64,000 nucleotides of DNA from Anthonomus grandis grandis (Eukaryota > Arthropoda > Insecta > Coleoptera > Curculionidae), in assembly GCF_022605725.1 (NCBI RefSeq), contig NC_065549.1, forward strand, positions 1,984,001 through 2,048,000, given 5' to 3'. The notes beneath the pieces were generated by a model. That model had not been told where the DNA came from. It ran no database searches and was given only the letters and a program-made list of their open reading frames with translations. The position numbers were made by a program, and so were the translations under genes. Every line of letters starts with the position of its first letter. Within the stretch, counting starts at the first letter, position 1. Below, in pieces: positions 1 to 12,710 of this stretch.

Positions 1-2960
1 ATTTCATTCAAACAAGCTATTTTGAATTGCCACTTGAATTTTACAGGGCCAAATATGGAAAAGCCTAGAGTAAAAAACACGTTCCAATGCTAACCTTTAC
101 TAGTTATTCAGAGACACTAAAGATCCTGGAATAAGTAAATAAAAAGTTTACTTAGAGGCGTTTGAATGCAATTTAAAGATTCTTAAAGCAACTGAAAGCT
201 AGAAATGAAACAAAACAAGTACTTTGAGTTTTGGAGCTTATGGAGTAAGCATATGAGCCCAGTTCACTTCCCACCAAGTAAATTTCCTCTACTAAAACTC
301 AATTTTCTCGAAAACCACTGAATCTAAAACCATGAAACCGGTTGCGTTGTATTACGAAAAAGCTGTTTTATAAACATTGTTTGAGGTGTAAAACAGTCCA
401 GGGAATACTTTCTGAGTTATCGTGTTCTGAGTCCAGGTGGAACCCCAAGAGACTTTTTTTTACTAAAATAAAATTTTCTTAAAACCAATAATTATAAAAT
501 TATGATACTAATTAGGCAAAGATGTGCCTTTAAACGTTGTTGAGTAAACAAAATATACTTTTTCTATAAAATTTTAGTTCAAAGGAAATGTTCATCATAT
601 CCATTTAAGTTATGCATAATATTAAAAACAATAATTAAATTTTTAGGATATTCAGGCAGTAAGAGGTGGGAATGCAGAAAAATTGAATAATTTTATTTAA
701 ACAAGCTATTTTGAATTGCCTGAAAGAATTTTCAAAATTCTTTTTCTCCAGGAAAACTCAATTTTCTCAAAAACTAGTAAATTGGATTCTAAGGAAGTAA
801 AAAAAAAACTTTACTTAGAGGCGTTTGGATGTAATTTAGAAATTCTTAGAGCAACCAAAACCTAGATATAACATATCTGATTTTTGGAGCATACGGGGTA
901 AATGACGAAATAAATTGCAATCTATTTTGAAAATACTTTGCTATAAATATTGCCGAATCGTAGATATTCCAGAAAAAACTTCTCGAGTTATCCGGCTCTG
1001 GGTCCAGTTCACTTACAAGGTGAATTTCCTCTACTAAAACTCAATTTTCTCGGAAATCTAAAACCATGAAACAGGTTGCGTTGTATTATGAAAAAGCTGT
1101 TTCATTAACATTGTTTGAGATGTAAAACAGTCCAGGGAATACTTTCTGAGTTATCCCGTTCTGAGTCCAGGTGGAAAAGACTTTTCTTCACTAAAATAAT
1201 AACGTCTTCTAAACAAAACATACTTTTTCTATAAAATGTTAGTTCAAAGGAAATGTCGATCACATCCTTTTAAGTTATGCATAATATTAGAAACAATAAT
1301 TACATTTTGGGAGATTTAGACAGTAAGAGGTGGGAATGCGGAAAAATTGAATAATTTTATTCAAACAAGCTATTTTCAACTGCCTGAATGAAATATTTTT
1401 TTTTTAAACAAGCTTTCCTCCAGAAAAACTTATTTTTCTCAAAAACTACTAAAGCTAAATTAATTGTCTAAATTGCATTATATTAAGAAAAAAATATTCT
1501 ATACGCATTGTATGAGGTTTAAACTATTCCAGTTGGAATTTTTTCCCAATTCTCCGAGTTCAGGTGGCACCTCAAGAGACTTTCCTCCACTAAAATTCAA
1601 TTTTCTCAAAAGCCACCAAATGAAAAATTATGAAACGAATTGCGGTATATTGGGAAAAGATGTGTGCATAAATTTCTACATAAATCAAAGCACAAATTCC
1701 TCTCAGCTTTAATCTTCAAATTGTTTTTTGCAAGTCAAGGTTCTCCTCATTGAGGCACAGAAGAAAAGTTGATGGGTATGATCTTGACTGTGTTACTCAG
1801 CATTAGCATAAATGCCTCGCAGTAAATTTGAATGTACAGAGACTTAGAATAATTTAGAAATATGTAAAAGCCTAGAGTTAAAAAGACTTTCTAATGCTAC
1901 CTTTCAGCAGTAATTCAGAGACACTAAAGATCCTGGAATAAGTAAAAAAAATATTTTTACTTAGAGGTGTTTGGATGCAATGTAGAGATTCTTAGAGTAA
2001 TCAGAAGGTAAATATAAAATTAAAAAATACTCTGATTTTTGGAGTTTATGGAGTAAATAACGAAATAAATTTATAAAATTTTAGTTTAAAAGAAAAGTCC
2101 ATCATATCCATTTAAGTTATGCATAATATTAGAAACAATAATTACATTTTAAGGGACTTAGGCAGTTAGAGGTGGGAATGCAGAAAAATTGAATGATTTT
2201 ATTCAAACAAGTTATTTTCAATTGCCTGAATGAAATATTTGTTTTTCTTAAACAGGCTTTCCTCCAGAAAAACTCATTTTTCTCAAAAACTACTGAAGCT
2301 AAATTAATTGTCTAAATTGCATTAATGAAATATTGCTCGATAAATATTGTATGAAGTTTAAAATATTCCACCTGGAATAATTTCCCAATTATCCGGGTCC
2401 AGGTGGCACCTCTTTCCTCCACTAAAACTCAATTTTCTTAAGAATCGCTTAACCCTTAAAAGCGTGAAATAGGTCGCATTATATGCATTATAAAAAATGT
2501 TGCTCAATAAATATTGATTACTCATCAAAAAAATTACTTACTAGTCAGACGCAAAAGGCCAAATTAAAGGATAATTTAGGAAAAAACATTCATAGACGAG
2601 ACAAGAATTTTTAATTAAAATTTATACTGCCTGGAAGAAATAAAAAATTTCTTAAACTCCTTTAAAGAAGTGTCTATCATGTTCATTAAAGTTATGCATA
2701 GTAATAATATTACCGAAGCCGAAATATTCACTAATAGAGTTTTTAAGGTAATATTGGTTGTTAAAGAGGCAAATTTCTGTTAGCATAGACACAGTCGATA
2801 ATATAATTTTTGGAAGATAAACAGCACCTATGACAATATTTTCTTTGCTACTGATCTTAACATTAATTGATTTAATATTTTCAAGGAGAATCGAAGAATT
2901 CGGAGACCTTAAATAAATCAAAAAACTCTTTATTTAGAGGCATTTGGGTTTAATTTAGAA
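1..2960 (+). repeat. Degenerate tandem repeat family A, period roughly 0.67-0.84 kb
   Basis: Anchor phrases recur in the same order and orientation. The string CAAACAAGCTATTTT or a close variant appears near 10, 700, 1,364 and 2,205. GAGGTGGGAATGC appears near 664, 1,328 and 2,170. GATCCTGGAATAAGTA appears near 123 and 1,931. TTAGAGGCGTTTG appears near 152 and 820. The copies carry many substitutions and indels, so this is an old array. The motif ATTTAAGTTATGCAT occurs once per unit near 603, 1,268 (variant), 2,110 and 2,680. No coding sequence is supported; open frames here differ between copies. Confidence 0.75.
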
Positions 2961-4212
2961 ATCCTTAAGAGCAATTTAGCACCTTAAACATTATAACTTA
3001 TGTATGTATCTGAATCTCATCCAAACAACATTAACAAAAATAATATTTAAAAGTGGTAATAAAAGTAGTGGCAGCAATTTAATTTAAAACCAGTGACGCC
3101 ACTGGTTTAAACGTTTTGTCCATCAACCCCTCCTAGTTCGCACCATTAAAACAGCACAAAAGGGCAAATATGCCCATTTTTTTTCCACCAAAGAGGGATC
3201 AGATAAACACACTCCTAAGCAAAATAAATTTTAAAATTTAATTATGTTTATGCCGCGATGTTTTCGGCGGATTTCACGCGATTGTTCCATTTTGCATGTG
3301 GCGCATATATAGTTTTAATGATACCAACAAAACTCGCCGTGTGTTTGTATACATATACACGCTGAAATGAAATATACTGGCGGGCACAACCTGCGAACGC
3401 TACACATATATTTATTTACCCCCATGGTTGCCTTGAATTTATACTATTCCTGTGCGGTCGGGTCCGTTGGTGCCGGTCTAAATTCATTCTAATCCGATTT
3501 TTAAAGCGGTCGGAAAATAATTGCCGGAGGCACGCAATTTTCCGCGGTTCCTATCTCTATTGTTGTAAAATATGTTCACTATTTTTAGTTTTGCATTTTC
3601 TAGTTTTAACCCTATAAACTGCACGTATCTGATGAAGATAACGGCCCTCGAGAAAACCCACTCTAATAATTTATTTTTGGTTTCTCAGTAGACTCAAAAC
3701 CTTTTGACCCTACTGCCTAATGGACTTTAGATGGTCGATTAACTATACTGTAGGATTTTTATCGCTATTACGTTAAAACAACTCTAAGCCGAGTACTATA
3801 GAAGTAGTTAAAATTAAATGGCAGGAGCCCATTTAAAGTCCCATCTGCATTCATATGTTCACGTCTTTAATACGTCGTACTTAATCGTGTTGACCACCTT
3901 AAGGTGATTTCGCATGATGGTCCGATGATCCAACGGAACTCCGATTAAGTAAACAATTTTCGCACAATCTTCTGTCATTGAAATCAATTTAACTTTTTAT
4001 ACGATATCCGACTAATTTGACAAGTATGATATGACATTTTGTTCGCCTTTTTTGTTTGTTGCCTTTGTTACATATAAAATTGATAAATTTCTTGTCGTGT
4101 TTTAAATATTTATACTATTAGTTATTTTACAAATCCCACAGTGGTGGACTTGCCTCAAAATATGGGGTGATGTACGCGCAATACATTCATTATAGAATGG
4201 GATGATATATTT
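2961..4212. other. Mostly single-copy stretch, no gene seen
   Basis: This sequence does not visibly repeat elsewhere in the window. The part at 3,240-3,560 is less AT-rich and contains CpG-containing words. I see no convincing open reading frame, splice-bounded exon or RNA gene. It separates the direct copies of family A on the left from inverted copies of the same family on the right. Confidence 0.5.
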
Positions 4213-4232
4213 ATATAGGGTGATTCAAAACT
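4213..4232 (+). other. TATAGGGTGATTC-type element end
   Basis: TATAGGGTGATTC resembles the TATACAGGGTG starts at 43,251, 43,373 and 46,264. Such starts are common at the ends of short insect transposon derivatives. The partner end was not found, so this is only a motif call. Confidence 0.3.
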
Positions 4233-4249
4233 TAGCGCAAAGATTTCAA

Positions 4250-5230
4250 GGGCGTATTTACCAGCTCTAAGAATTTCTAAATTTCATCCAAAGGCCTGTA
4301 AGTAATTTTTTTTAAATTTATCCAGGAACTTCGAAATTGCTCTAGGTATCTTTAAATTAGACCCATATATCTCTAAGTAAAAACAAACATTTTTGCTTTT
4401 GGGTGTCTTCAGATTGCTCTCTGAATTATTTTATCGACTTATTCTAGGAACTTCAGTATTTTCGAATTACTCTTAAAACTTTCTGAGTAAGATAGTGGTT
4501 ATTAAATTCCAGGTTTTTGGGTATTTTATTTTGTATCGTTTTGTTTATATATTTTATTCCAGGAACATGAGTCTTCTATTAGCTCTAAGTTTTTTGAAAT
4601 TATTCCCTAATGCCTCTAAGCAAAGTAATTTTTTATTTTCGTCTAGGCTTTCGGGTGTCTCCAAATTACCCTAAGAATTTCTAAATGGCACCCAAATGCC
4701 TCTAAGAAAAGCATTTTTTATCTTCAAACTTGACTATGTCCAAATTACTCTTAAAAGCTTTTGAGTAAAGTAAACTTTTAGATTAGTCCAGGGTTATGGA
4801 TGTTTTTAAATAACACTAAAGCTGTCTAGTAAATAATTATTCCAGGAACTTCTGTGTCTTCAATTTGCTCTAAGAATTTTAAATTGCAACCAAATGCCTC
4901 TAAGTAATAAATTTTTTGACTTCGAAATACTCCAAAAAGTCTCTAAATACAGTATTTTTTAAATTTTTTATATGTTCCTAACCTAGCTTTTGATTCGTTA
5001 TTAATTGTAATGTGATCTGTGTTGGTGTAGGTCAAGTTTTAAGTTTCTTCTTTCAATAAAAAATTTAACTTATTTTATAGGCTTGATGATGTTTCAATAG
5101 GAGCGAAACAATTTATTGAGATCGTGACTTTATTTTGTTACATCCAAATTCTTTTGATTAAAGATTTTTTAAATTTTATTTCAGATACATGGACGTCTCC
5201 AAATTGGTCTCGCGAGACTTTAAATTACAT
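4250..5230 (-). repeat. Inverted copies of family A
   Basis: The words here are reverse complements of family A at 1-2,960. CTCTAAGAATTTCTAAAT followed by an ATGCCTCTAAG-like word near 4,264-4,300, 4,660-4,700 and 4,866-4,905 mirrors the TTAGAGGCGTTTGGATG ... TTCTTAGAG words at 152-200 and 820-860. At least three degenerate units are recognisable. The two blocks form a loose inverted repeat around the single-copy stretch at 2,961-4,212. Confidence 0.65.
5080..5145 (+). mobile_element. Possible retroelement 3'-end fragment
   Basis: The phrase TGATGATG (5,085) followed within about 20 bases by GCGAAAC (5,103) resembles the 'TGAAGATG...CGAAAC' words found near the 3' ends of several retroelement families. 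Only this short signature is visible. No reverse transcriptase lies next to it. Confidence 0.25.
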
Positions 5231-5329
5231 TCAAAAGCCGCTCGCTAACTATTGAGTTCTTCCAGCAACTCTATCTAAGTCAGTATCATTTTTTAAAAAT
5301 TAGGAAAGTGAAATTACAAAAAAAAAATA

Positions 5330-5880
5330 GATTTTGAGATGTTTTCATGTTTGTATAAATGTGCAATTTACACCATATTTTTGTGTCTAATAAAATTATT
5401 TAGGGAATATGTATCTAAATTTTCAAAATTGTAGTTGGTCTGGTTCTTGAGTTGTAGGCATTCTGTAAAATTTCTTGGAAAAAAAACAAATTTTTCAAAA
5501 ATTATTTTTTTTCTCAGCACTCTGTACATATTTCAAAAAACGCTGAAATAGGTGTCCAATAAAATAATTCAGGCAATTAATATACAAATTTTCAAAATTG
5601 TAGTTGGTCTGGTTTTTGGGTTGTAGGCATTTTGTGGATTTTTTGTTAAAAATATATTTTTTTTCGAAAATAAATTTTTTTGTCAATACTTTGTATAATT
5701 TTTAAAAATCGTTGAAATATGTGACAAATCAAATTATTTAAGGAACAAGTATACAAAATTTCAAAATTCTATTTTGGCTGTTTTTTGAGTTACGGGCGTC
5801 TCGTGGAATTTTTTGCAAAAAAAATTATTTTTTTCTCAACTTACTTAAAAATATTTTTTTACCACTGATTTTTTATGTGG
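5330..5880 (+). repeat. 168-bp tandem repeat, about 3 copies
   Basis: CAAAATTGTAGTTGGTCTGG occurs near 5,424 and 5,593, with a diverged third copy near 5,761, giving spacings of about 169 and 168 bp. Each unit continues with a GAGTTGTAGGCATT-like word, a poly-A/T tract and TCTCAGCACT-like text. A 63-codon open frame on the minus strand (5,495-5,686) is made of this repeat and is not a gene. Confidence 0.8.
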
Positions 5881-5939
5881 ATAAAATACAAACAAAAGAA
5901 TTGTTTTATGTCATTTTCCCATTTTTTTTTAGAATATTT

Positions 5940-7100
5940 TTTAAATAACCCTTAACTGCCTGGAACGAATAAATTATTAATTAATAAGGAATAGATTTAA
6001 ATTTTATTCGAACAAAGCATTTTATCACTAAACTACCATCAATTACAATTACAAAAAGCATCATTTGATTGTTATTACCAGACATACAAAAAGTACCAAT
6101 TGAGTGGGAGACCCTTGAAGAAATTCAACTTAAAATTCCCACCCTGTGTAGATTTTAATTTAATTTTCCACGAATCATGCCATCAAAGAGGCTGGATCGA
6201 TAAAGGGAGAAACTAATTTAAAATATAGATTCTGGGGTGCGGCCGCATCAACCCTTTACCCCTATAGAGAGCCAAGCCTCTATCATTTGGTCTGGCCTAC
6301 ATAATATCCCATGACGCAACGGGGTGGAAAGGGGCTGCTTCTTTATTAATTTCAATTGATTGTATCCCCTATATCATTATTATTCTTATACAGGTTTATT
6401 ATGTAATTTTTTTAAACATAAAATAGGGCAATTTGTAATATGATCAATACACATTCAGTTTATTAATCAGCTTATGATGGTCATGGAGGTCTCATAATTT
6501 CTATTAAAGATCGGTATCGGTCTAATAATAAGGGATGACAAAGGGTGTGGTCCCCATTTTTTTTTTTTAGACAGACTGTAGATGCCATAAGTCATTTGGG
6601 AAATAGCGTGACATAATCAGCAAAGGTATTAATAAAAAAATAACAACCGAATTGAGACGTCACTGCGGTAATTATTATCAAATTTGTAATTAGTCAGACA
6701 GGATAATATAGGAGGAGGGAGGCAAAACAAATTCATTAAAGTGAAAAAAAAAATTAAAAAAGTTTAAATAGAAAAATTCAAAGTTTCACGCGAGGCATGG
6801 AGAACGAGAAGGAGGAGGAGTTGAAAAAAAATGCAAATTACAACGTCGTTTCTGTGGCTATAACTGTAGGATCCCTGAAAGATTCGTTTAGGTAGTAACG
6901 TAACAAACTTTTTAACTTAAAATTATATATTGCTTTAGTTGGGAGAAAGTTTTTATGAAAAATACTCCGAAAGTTAGAGTGGAAAAGTTGAAACTTTTTC
7001 GTTTTTATAGTTGAATTTTTATAAGGGTAGTTAATATTTTCGGCTTACGGGGAAAGAGAGAGAGCGAGGGACATGGGAACGATTGAATTTTTTGTTTAGG
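5940..7100. other. Single-copy stretch, no gene seen
   Basis: The segment 6,040-6,360 is less AT-rich than its surroundings and includes a GCGGCCGC site near 6,239. The segment 6,640-6,900 also has complex, non-repeated sequence. No open frame of convincing length or known RNA gene was recognised. The hairpin-family word CTGCCTGGAA appears once near 5,953. Confidence 0.4.
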
Positions 7101-8840
7101 TTATAATATCTCAAAAACTAAAAAAGCTATTTTTATAAAATAAAAATTATTTGATTGTGAGAAGTATTCTTAACAAATGTTGTTTATACGTCTAACCAAT
7201 ATAAGCAGAAATTTCTGAGATATAGGCAGTTCATTCTAGTAGTGTCCGAGGAAAACGTACGATCTTCTGGGACACTTTAAAGTCCCATTTTTCAAAAACA
7301 AATAAAGCTATTTTTACAAAATCAAAATTAATTGATTGCTACAAGTATTTTTAACAAATTGTGTTTATGGTTTAAATAAGTAGAAGTAGAAATTTCCAAG
7401 ATATCGGCGTTTCAATGTAGTGGTGTCTGAGAACCATGTCAGATCATTTCGGATACTTAGAAGTCCAATATCTCAAAAACTAATAAAGCTATTTTTATAA
7501 ATTAAAAATTATCTGATTACGAAAACTATTCTTTACAAATAATATTTATATATCAAACCAGTAGAAGTAAAAATTTCCGAGATATCGGAGTTTCAATGTC
7601 TGATCAATGATATCTGAGTCAGATCTTTTGGGACACTTTGAAGTCCAATATCTCAAAAACTCAAAAAAGGTATACGTAGGATTGTAAAAAATTTTATTTA
7701 CAAATAATGCCTAAACCAATAAAAGAAGAAATTTCTGAGATATTGACGTTTCAATGTAGTGGTGTCTGAGGACAATGCCAGATCATATGGGAAACTTAAA
7801 AGTCCAATATCTCAAAAACTAATAAAGCTACTTTCATGAAATAAAAATTATCCGATAATGACAAGTATTCTTAACAAATAATGTATATACGTGAAACCAA
7901 TAAAAATAGAAATTTCCAAGATATCGGTGTTTCAATGTAGTGGTATCTAAGAACAACGATAGACCTTTGGAATCCAATACCTCAAAAACTAATACAGATA
8001 TTTTTATGATATAAAAATTATCTGGTTGTGACAAGGATTTCTTACAAATGATGCTCATACGTCAAAGCAGTAGAAGCGGTAATTTCTAAAATATCGTTAT
8101 TTCATTGTAAAGGTGTCTGAGGACAACGTCAGATCTTTTGGGACACTTTAAAGTCCAGTATCTCGAAAACTAGTGAAGCAATTTTCACGTAATAAAAATT
8201 ATCTGAGTCTGATAAGTATTCTTAACAAATAACGTTTAAACCTCAAACCAATAATAGCAGAAATGTTTAAGATATCGGCGTTTCAATGTAGTGGTGTCTG
8301 AGGACAACGGCAGACCTTTGGAATCCAATATCTTAAAAACTAATAAAGCTATTTTTATGATGTAAAAATTATCTGATAGTGACAAGTATTCTTAATAAAT
8401 GATGTTTATAGATCAAACCAATGGAAGCAAAAATTTGGAAGATATTAAAGTTTTAATGTAATGGTGTCTAAGGGCAACATCATATCTTTTGGGTCAATTT
8501 AAGGTCGAATATCTCAAAAACTAATGAAGCTATTTTTATGAAGTAAAAATTATCTGATAGTGACAAGTATTCTTAATAAAAGATGTATATACGTCTAACC
8601 AATAAAATTAGAAATTTCCAAGATATCGGCGTTTCAATGTAGTGGTATCTGAGGACAACGACAGATCTTTTGGGACAGTTTAAAGTCTAGCATCTCGAAA
8701 ACTAGTAAAGCTATTTTCATGAAATAAAAATTATCTGAGTCTAATAAGTATTCCTAGGAAATATTTAATACATCAAGCCAGTAGAAGCAAAAATTTCCGA
8801 GATATTGGCCTTTCAATATAGTGATGTTCGAGGATAGACA
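7100..8840 (+). repeat. 180-bp satellite, about 10 monomers
   Basis: The phrase CAAAAACTAATAAAGC or a close variant begins near 7,112, 7,294, 7,473, 7,652, 7,811, 7,981, 8,163, 8,332, 8,513 and 8,695, giving spacings of about 159-182 bp. Each monomer also carries AGTATTCTTAACAAAT, AATTTCCGAGATATCGG, TTTCAATGTAGTGGTGTCTG and TTTTGGGACACTTTAAAGTC in fixed order. A further partial monomer lies at 9,270-9,360 after an interruption. Open frames here read through monomers and are not genes. Confidence 0.9.
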
Positions 8841-8949
8841 TTTTATTTTATTTAAAATGTTCCATTAAGAAATTGGGACGGAATAGTCCCAAAAAAAATC
8901 AAGAAAATTGACCTAAAACCATTTTATAAAAAAATAAATATAAACATAT

Positions 8950-9250
8950 TTTGGAAGACTATGGGGGGTTGGACTTATGATATGTTACTTTGCACTCCTT
9001 GTACTATCTTTTTCCTAGTTACATAGTTTTCCTTAAATGTAAAGGGTGCCCTAGGGCCTATATAAGAAAAATAATAACTTCTACATAAAACCACTGTGTG
9101 AAAATTAAAAATTAAAATATTCAGGACTAATCTACAGGATTGAACTTTTGATATGTTACTCTTCACATCTTGGACTAACTTTTTTCTTACCACATAATTT
9201 TCCGTAAATATACAGGATGTCCCAGGAAATTGGGGCAAGGTTACAAGGGT
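8950..9250 (+). repeat. Two-copy 172-bp direct repeat interrupting the 180-bp satellite
   Basis: GATATGTTACT followed by CATAGTTTTCC or CATAATTTTCC appears near 8,979 and 9,151, about 172 bp apart. Each copy ends in a variant of (TATACAGG)GTGTCCC: the first reads AAAGGGTGCCCTAGG, the second ATACAGGATGTCCCAGG at about 9,209-9,225. The insertion separates the main 180-bp satellite from its last partial monomer at 9,270-9,360. Confidence 0.7.
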
Positions 9251-9360
9251 CAAGAAAAAACATGAAAAACGGTCTTTTGGGACACTTTAAAGTCGAATAT
9301 CTCAAGAACTAATAAAGCTATTTTTCTGATATAAAAATTGTTTGATTATGATAAGTTAAT

Positions 9361-10000
9361 GACGTTATTTTAATGAAATAAAACTTACGTGATTAAGAAG
9401 AGTAATGTTTTTTTGCAATGTTTGTTCTAAGTTTTTATCGCCTCTACAGAGAACAATTATGAAAAATGCATACGTCATATCCATTAAAGTTATGCCCCGA
9501 ATAAAAATAATCATATTTAAAAAAACTGAAAAAAAGTTATATGAACTTTTTAGATGAGTTAGTACGTCCCTGGTGTTCTCTCTCTCTCTCTTTCGTATAT
9601 ATTTCATTGTAAAAGAAAAGGCGAAATTCATCGCTCGAAGCCTCCCGACATAAAGTTCGGCTATTAAAAATACAAGTTTATAATCTCCCCATTTTATATA
9701 TTGCTCCGACTAGCGGCTCTGCCTTGTCTCTCCCTCGCCGCTACGCTTCTTATATAATATACATTTAGCAAAGTTTTTATTGCTGCAATTTTGCTAATGC
9801 CCGAAATAAAATGACTAAAATGGAGCCAGTGTTTCGAAACTTTTGTTTGGCTTGTTTAAAAGGAGCATTTCTGTGGCGCTTTTGTTGGCATTTAAATTTA
9901 AATCTGTGTCCTCCCACCGCCCGTCTATACTACCACCTCTATACTTGCGGTTTACTTCCTTAAAATTATCAATATTCCTTATAACATAAAATTTTAAGGT
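9361..10000. other. Single-copy stretch with a short CT run
   Basis: A (CT)n tract lies near 9,577-9,593. The part at 9,640-10,000 is complex, less AT-rich and not repeated in the window. I see no gene. The motif ATTAAAGTTATGC occurs at 9,483-9,495. Confidence 0.4.
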
Positions 10001-11890
10001 GAGTGGGACCGATTTGAATCTTCTTGGAATATTCGCTGTTGTAGAGTCTTGTTCTTATCTTGCAATCTATAGTGGCCTTGGTGTGATCGTAAACAACCTC
10101 CACTTGGCAATTTTTGTTATTAATTACTGGCAGTTTAAAGTTGTTTAAAATATTCTGAATTTCTAAAAAAAAATAGAAATGGCATAAGAGCTCAGTATTT
10201 TTGATTTTTCAGGAAAAAAATTCAAAATATGTCATTGTTAAGAAATTTATTATGTTTATTCGATGAACTTCTAAAAACTCAATTTTATACTTAATTAGTC
10301 TTTTTTAATTAATTTTTTCGAAAATATGCTGAAAAATTTGGAATTTATAAATAAAATACAAAACTCTAATTTTTTAAATTCATTCTTATAAATTTTTGGT
10401 CATAATACCGAGAACTTAAATAATTAATTTCAACTAAATTATTAATTGTTAATTCAGGAAAAAATTTTGTATTTTATTAATTTCTTGCAATTGAAGGTTG
10501 CAAGCTAATTCAAAAAATTAAAAAAAAAAACATTTGAAATGGTTGGAAATAACATGAGAAATAACGGTTTTTTTTTTAGTTTGTGCTTAGGAAATTTTCG
10601 ACTAATTTTTCCAAAAATGTGTTGACAATTAAAAGCTGAAAAAAAATAAAGTAAGATATCTTAAAATTCAGATTGTTTAAAAATCACTCTCTATCGATGA
10701 TTTTGAAGAAAAATTCGTTATTGTTTTTGTGTTAGTTTTTGAAAAAAATACATATTTTTAGTTATATTTAATTTTGTTATATTTGTAATGTTTAATAACT
10801 TCAAATTTATGAAAAAAAATTAGAAATGACTGGTTTTTTGGCTTTTGTTCAAAAAATTTCTAGTAAGAAATAAAAAAACACTGCATCGTAAATAATAAAT
10901 ATTTTTATTTAAAAGAAAAAATTTAAAAGCCAAAAATTGTACAACATTGAAATATCTGAAAATTTAGATTTTTTTTTTATAATTTACACTTTTAAAGTAA
11001 CGTTAGTTCCGGAAAAGTTAATCTGTTTTTTTTTAATTTTTAGAAACAATTATTAATTTTCATTTAACTTAATTCCTGGAAGTTAGCCCAAAAAATTTTT
11101 TTGAAAAAATGAGATGAAATTAAAATTTGTAATTAAAAAAATGTTTAAGGGTCTTGTTTTACTAAATTTTTAAAAAAATCTTCTAAATTATAGTAAATTC
11201 ATAGCAAAATTAAAATAGATTTACTCTCTTACTTATTTGAAAATCATTTTCGATATTTAAAAAAATATATTAGTTCTTTTTCTAATTTTAAAAAACAATA
11301 AATACATTTTATTATTAATTCCTGGCAGTTGATTGTTGAAGTTAATTTAAAAAACGTTTAAAATTTTTTAAACGAAATAAGAAATTACGAAAAGAAATTT
11401 TTATAAAAAAAAATTAAAAAACACTTCCTCTTAAAAAAATATAAAAAATTTAAAAAAAAAATTAAAAGTTCATTTTTAACTAATTTTCCCCAAAGATCTG
11501 TTAAAAAACTCGTAAACTTATAACAAAATTAAAATATCTCGAAATTTCGATTTTTTTTTTAAATTCACAAATATAAACTTTTGTAAATCATACCAAGAAT
11601 TTTGAAAAAAAACTGTGTTGTGTTCATTTTTTTGTAAATTTTTGGAAATAATAATAATAATAATAATGTATATTTATTTAGCAAAAAATTAAAAACAAAA
11701 CTTAAAGGTTTTTTTTTCAAAAAATTAAAAGAAAATAAAAAAAATTATCTGATTTGTGAGATATTTTAATTTTTTATGAATTTACGATTTTTCAGCAGAT
11801 TTTTGGAAAAATTAGTTAAAAAAAATATATATTTAGTCCAAAATCAAGTTTTTAAAAATTATTTGAAAATAAATATTAAATTTTTTCAAT
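10001..11890. other. AT-rich low-complexity stretch, no gene seen
   Basis: The sequence consists mainly of A/T homopolymer-like words such as AAAAAATTTTT, with fragments of a degenerate satellite. A (AAT)n tract at about 11,648-11,668, followed by TTTATTTAGCAAA, resembles the inverted 3' tail of the retrotransposon that ends at 42,148 (TTTGCTAAATAAAG plus ATT repeats). That resemblance is weak. Confidence 0.35.
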
Positions 11891-12710
11891 GAGTTATTTT
11901 TTTTTTGAAAATTTATTAAACCAATTAAAAAAAAAAACGATTTTTTATTTCCCATATTTTCTACAAGATTTTGATATTTTTTTAAAAAACTTCAACTGCT
12001 TGGAATTAATTAAAAAAAAAGATTTTAACCTTTAGAAATATTAAAGAAATTATACTTTTGCATAATTAAACAGTTTAAAAAAATAGTTAAAATATTTTAA
12101 ACTATAATAAAAATCATAATTTTTCTAAAGTATGACAGATTCACTGAATCTGTCTTCTGGAAAGTGTCTTTTGATAAAAATAGGCGAAATTCTAATACTT
12201 TGCCAAAAGTTACTGTTCCTTATAAAAACCCAAGTGTACTTTTTTTGGAAAAATTGTTCCCTACAATTTTAATTTCAGGATCAAATGCGCAGAAGATAGA
12301 GGGCATTAGAGCCACCTAACATAATTTTTTTTTTACTATTTTAAACATTTTAAACGTGTAGAACTCAAAAAAAAACCTACGAGATTGATGTATGCATTTT
12401 TTTTCAATATCGCGTTTTCGACATATTCCAAAAGTCGCAATATGAATGGCACGTAATAATTTACTGGGGCTGTTCTATTTCACTTAACGTTCCTAGAGGA
12501 CGTAATTTACCAAACAATTGTGTGTCGTTTCCCCCTTGGATGGTTTATTAGAAAATTTTTTGGATTCTATTTCTTACGAAAAATACTCAATTTAAAAAAA
12601 AAATTAGAATATAATTGTCTAAAATTACTACCCATGTAAGTTGATGAAGATCATTAATTGCACAACATAGAGGGCTCCAAAACCACCAAAAATTTATTTT
12701 GATGTTTTTT
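11890..12710 (+). repeat. Dispersed repeat G, copy 1
   Basis: This segment matches 23,150-23,855 in order and orientation. Shared words are CTTGGAATTAAT, TTAACCTTTAGAAAT, TTTCTAAAGTA-like text, CAGATTCACTGAATCTG, TACTTTGCCAAAAGTTA, AAGTGTACTTTTTTTGG, ATGCGCAGAAGATAGAGG and CACAACATAGAGGGCTCC. Copy 2 contains about 100 bp not present here near its middle (23,545-23,640). Confidence 0.8.

Noticed and set aside
8975..9631. Two minus-strand frames of about 90 codons
   Set aside because: They read through the two-copy 172-bp repeat and the CT-run region; one shows an internal repetition caused by the DNA repeat.
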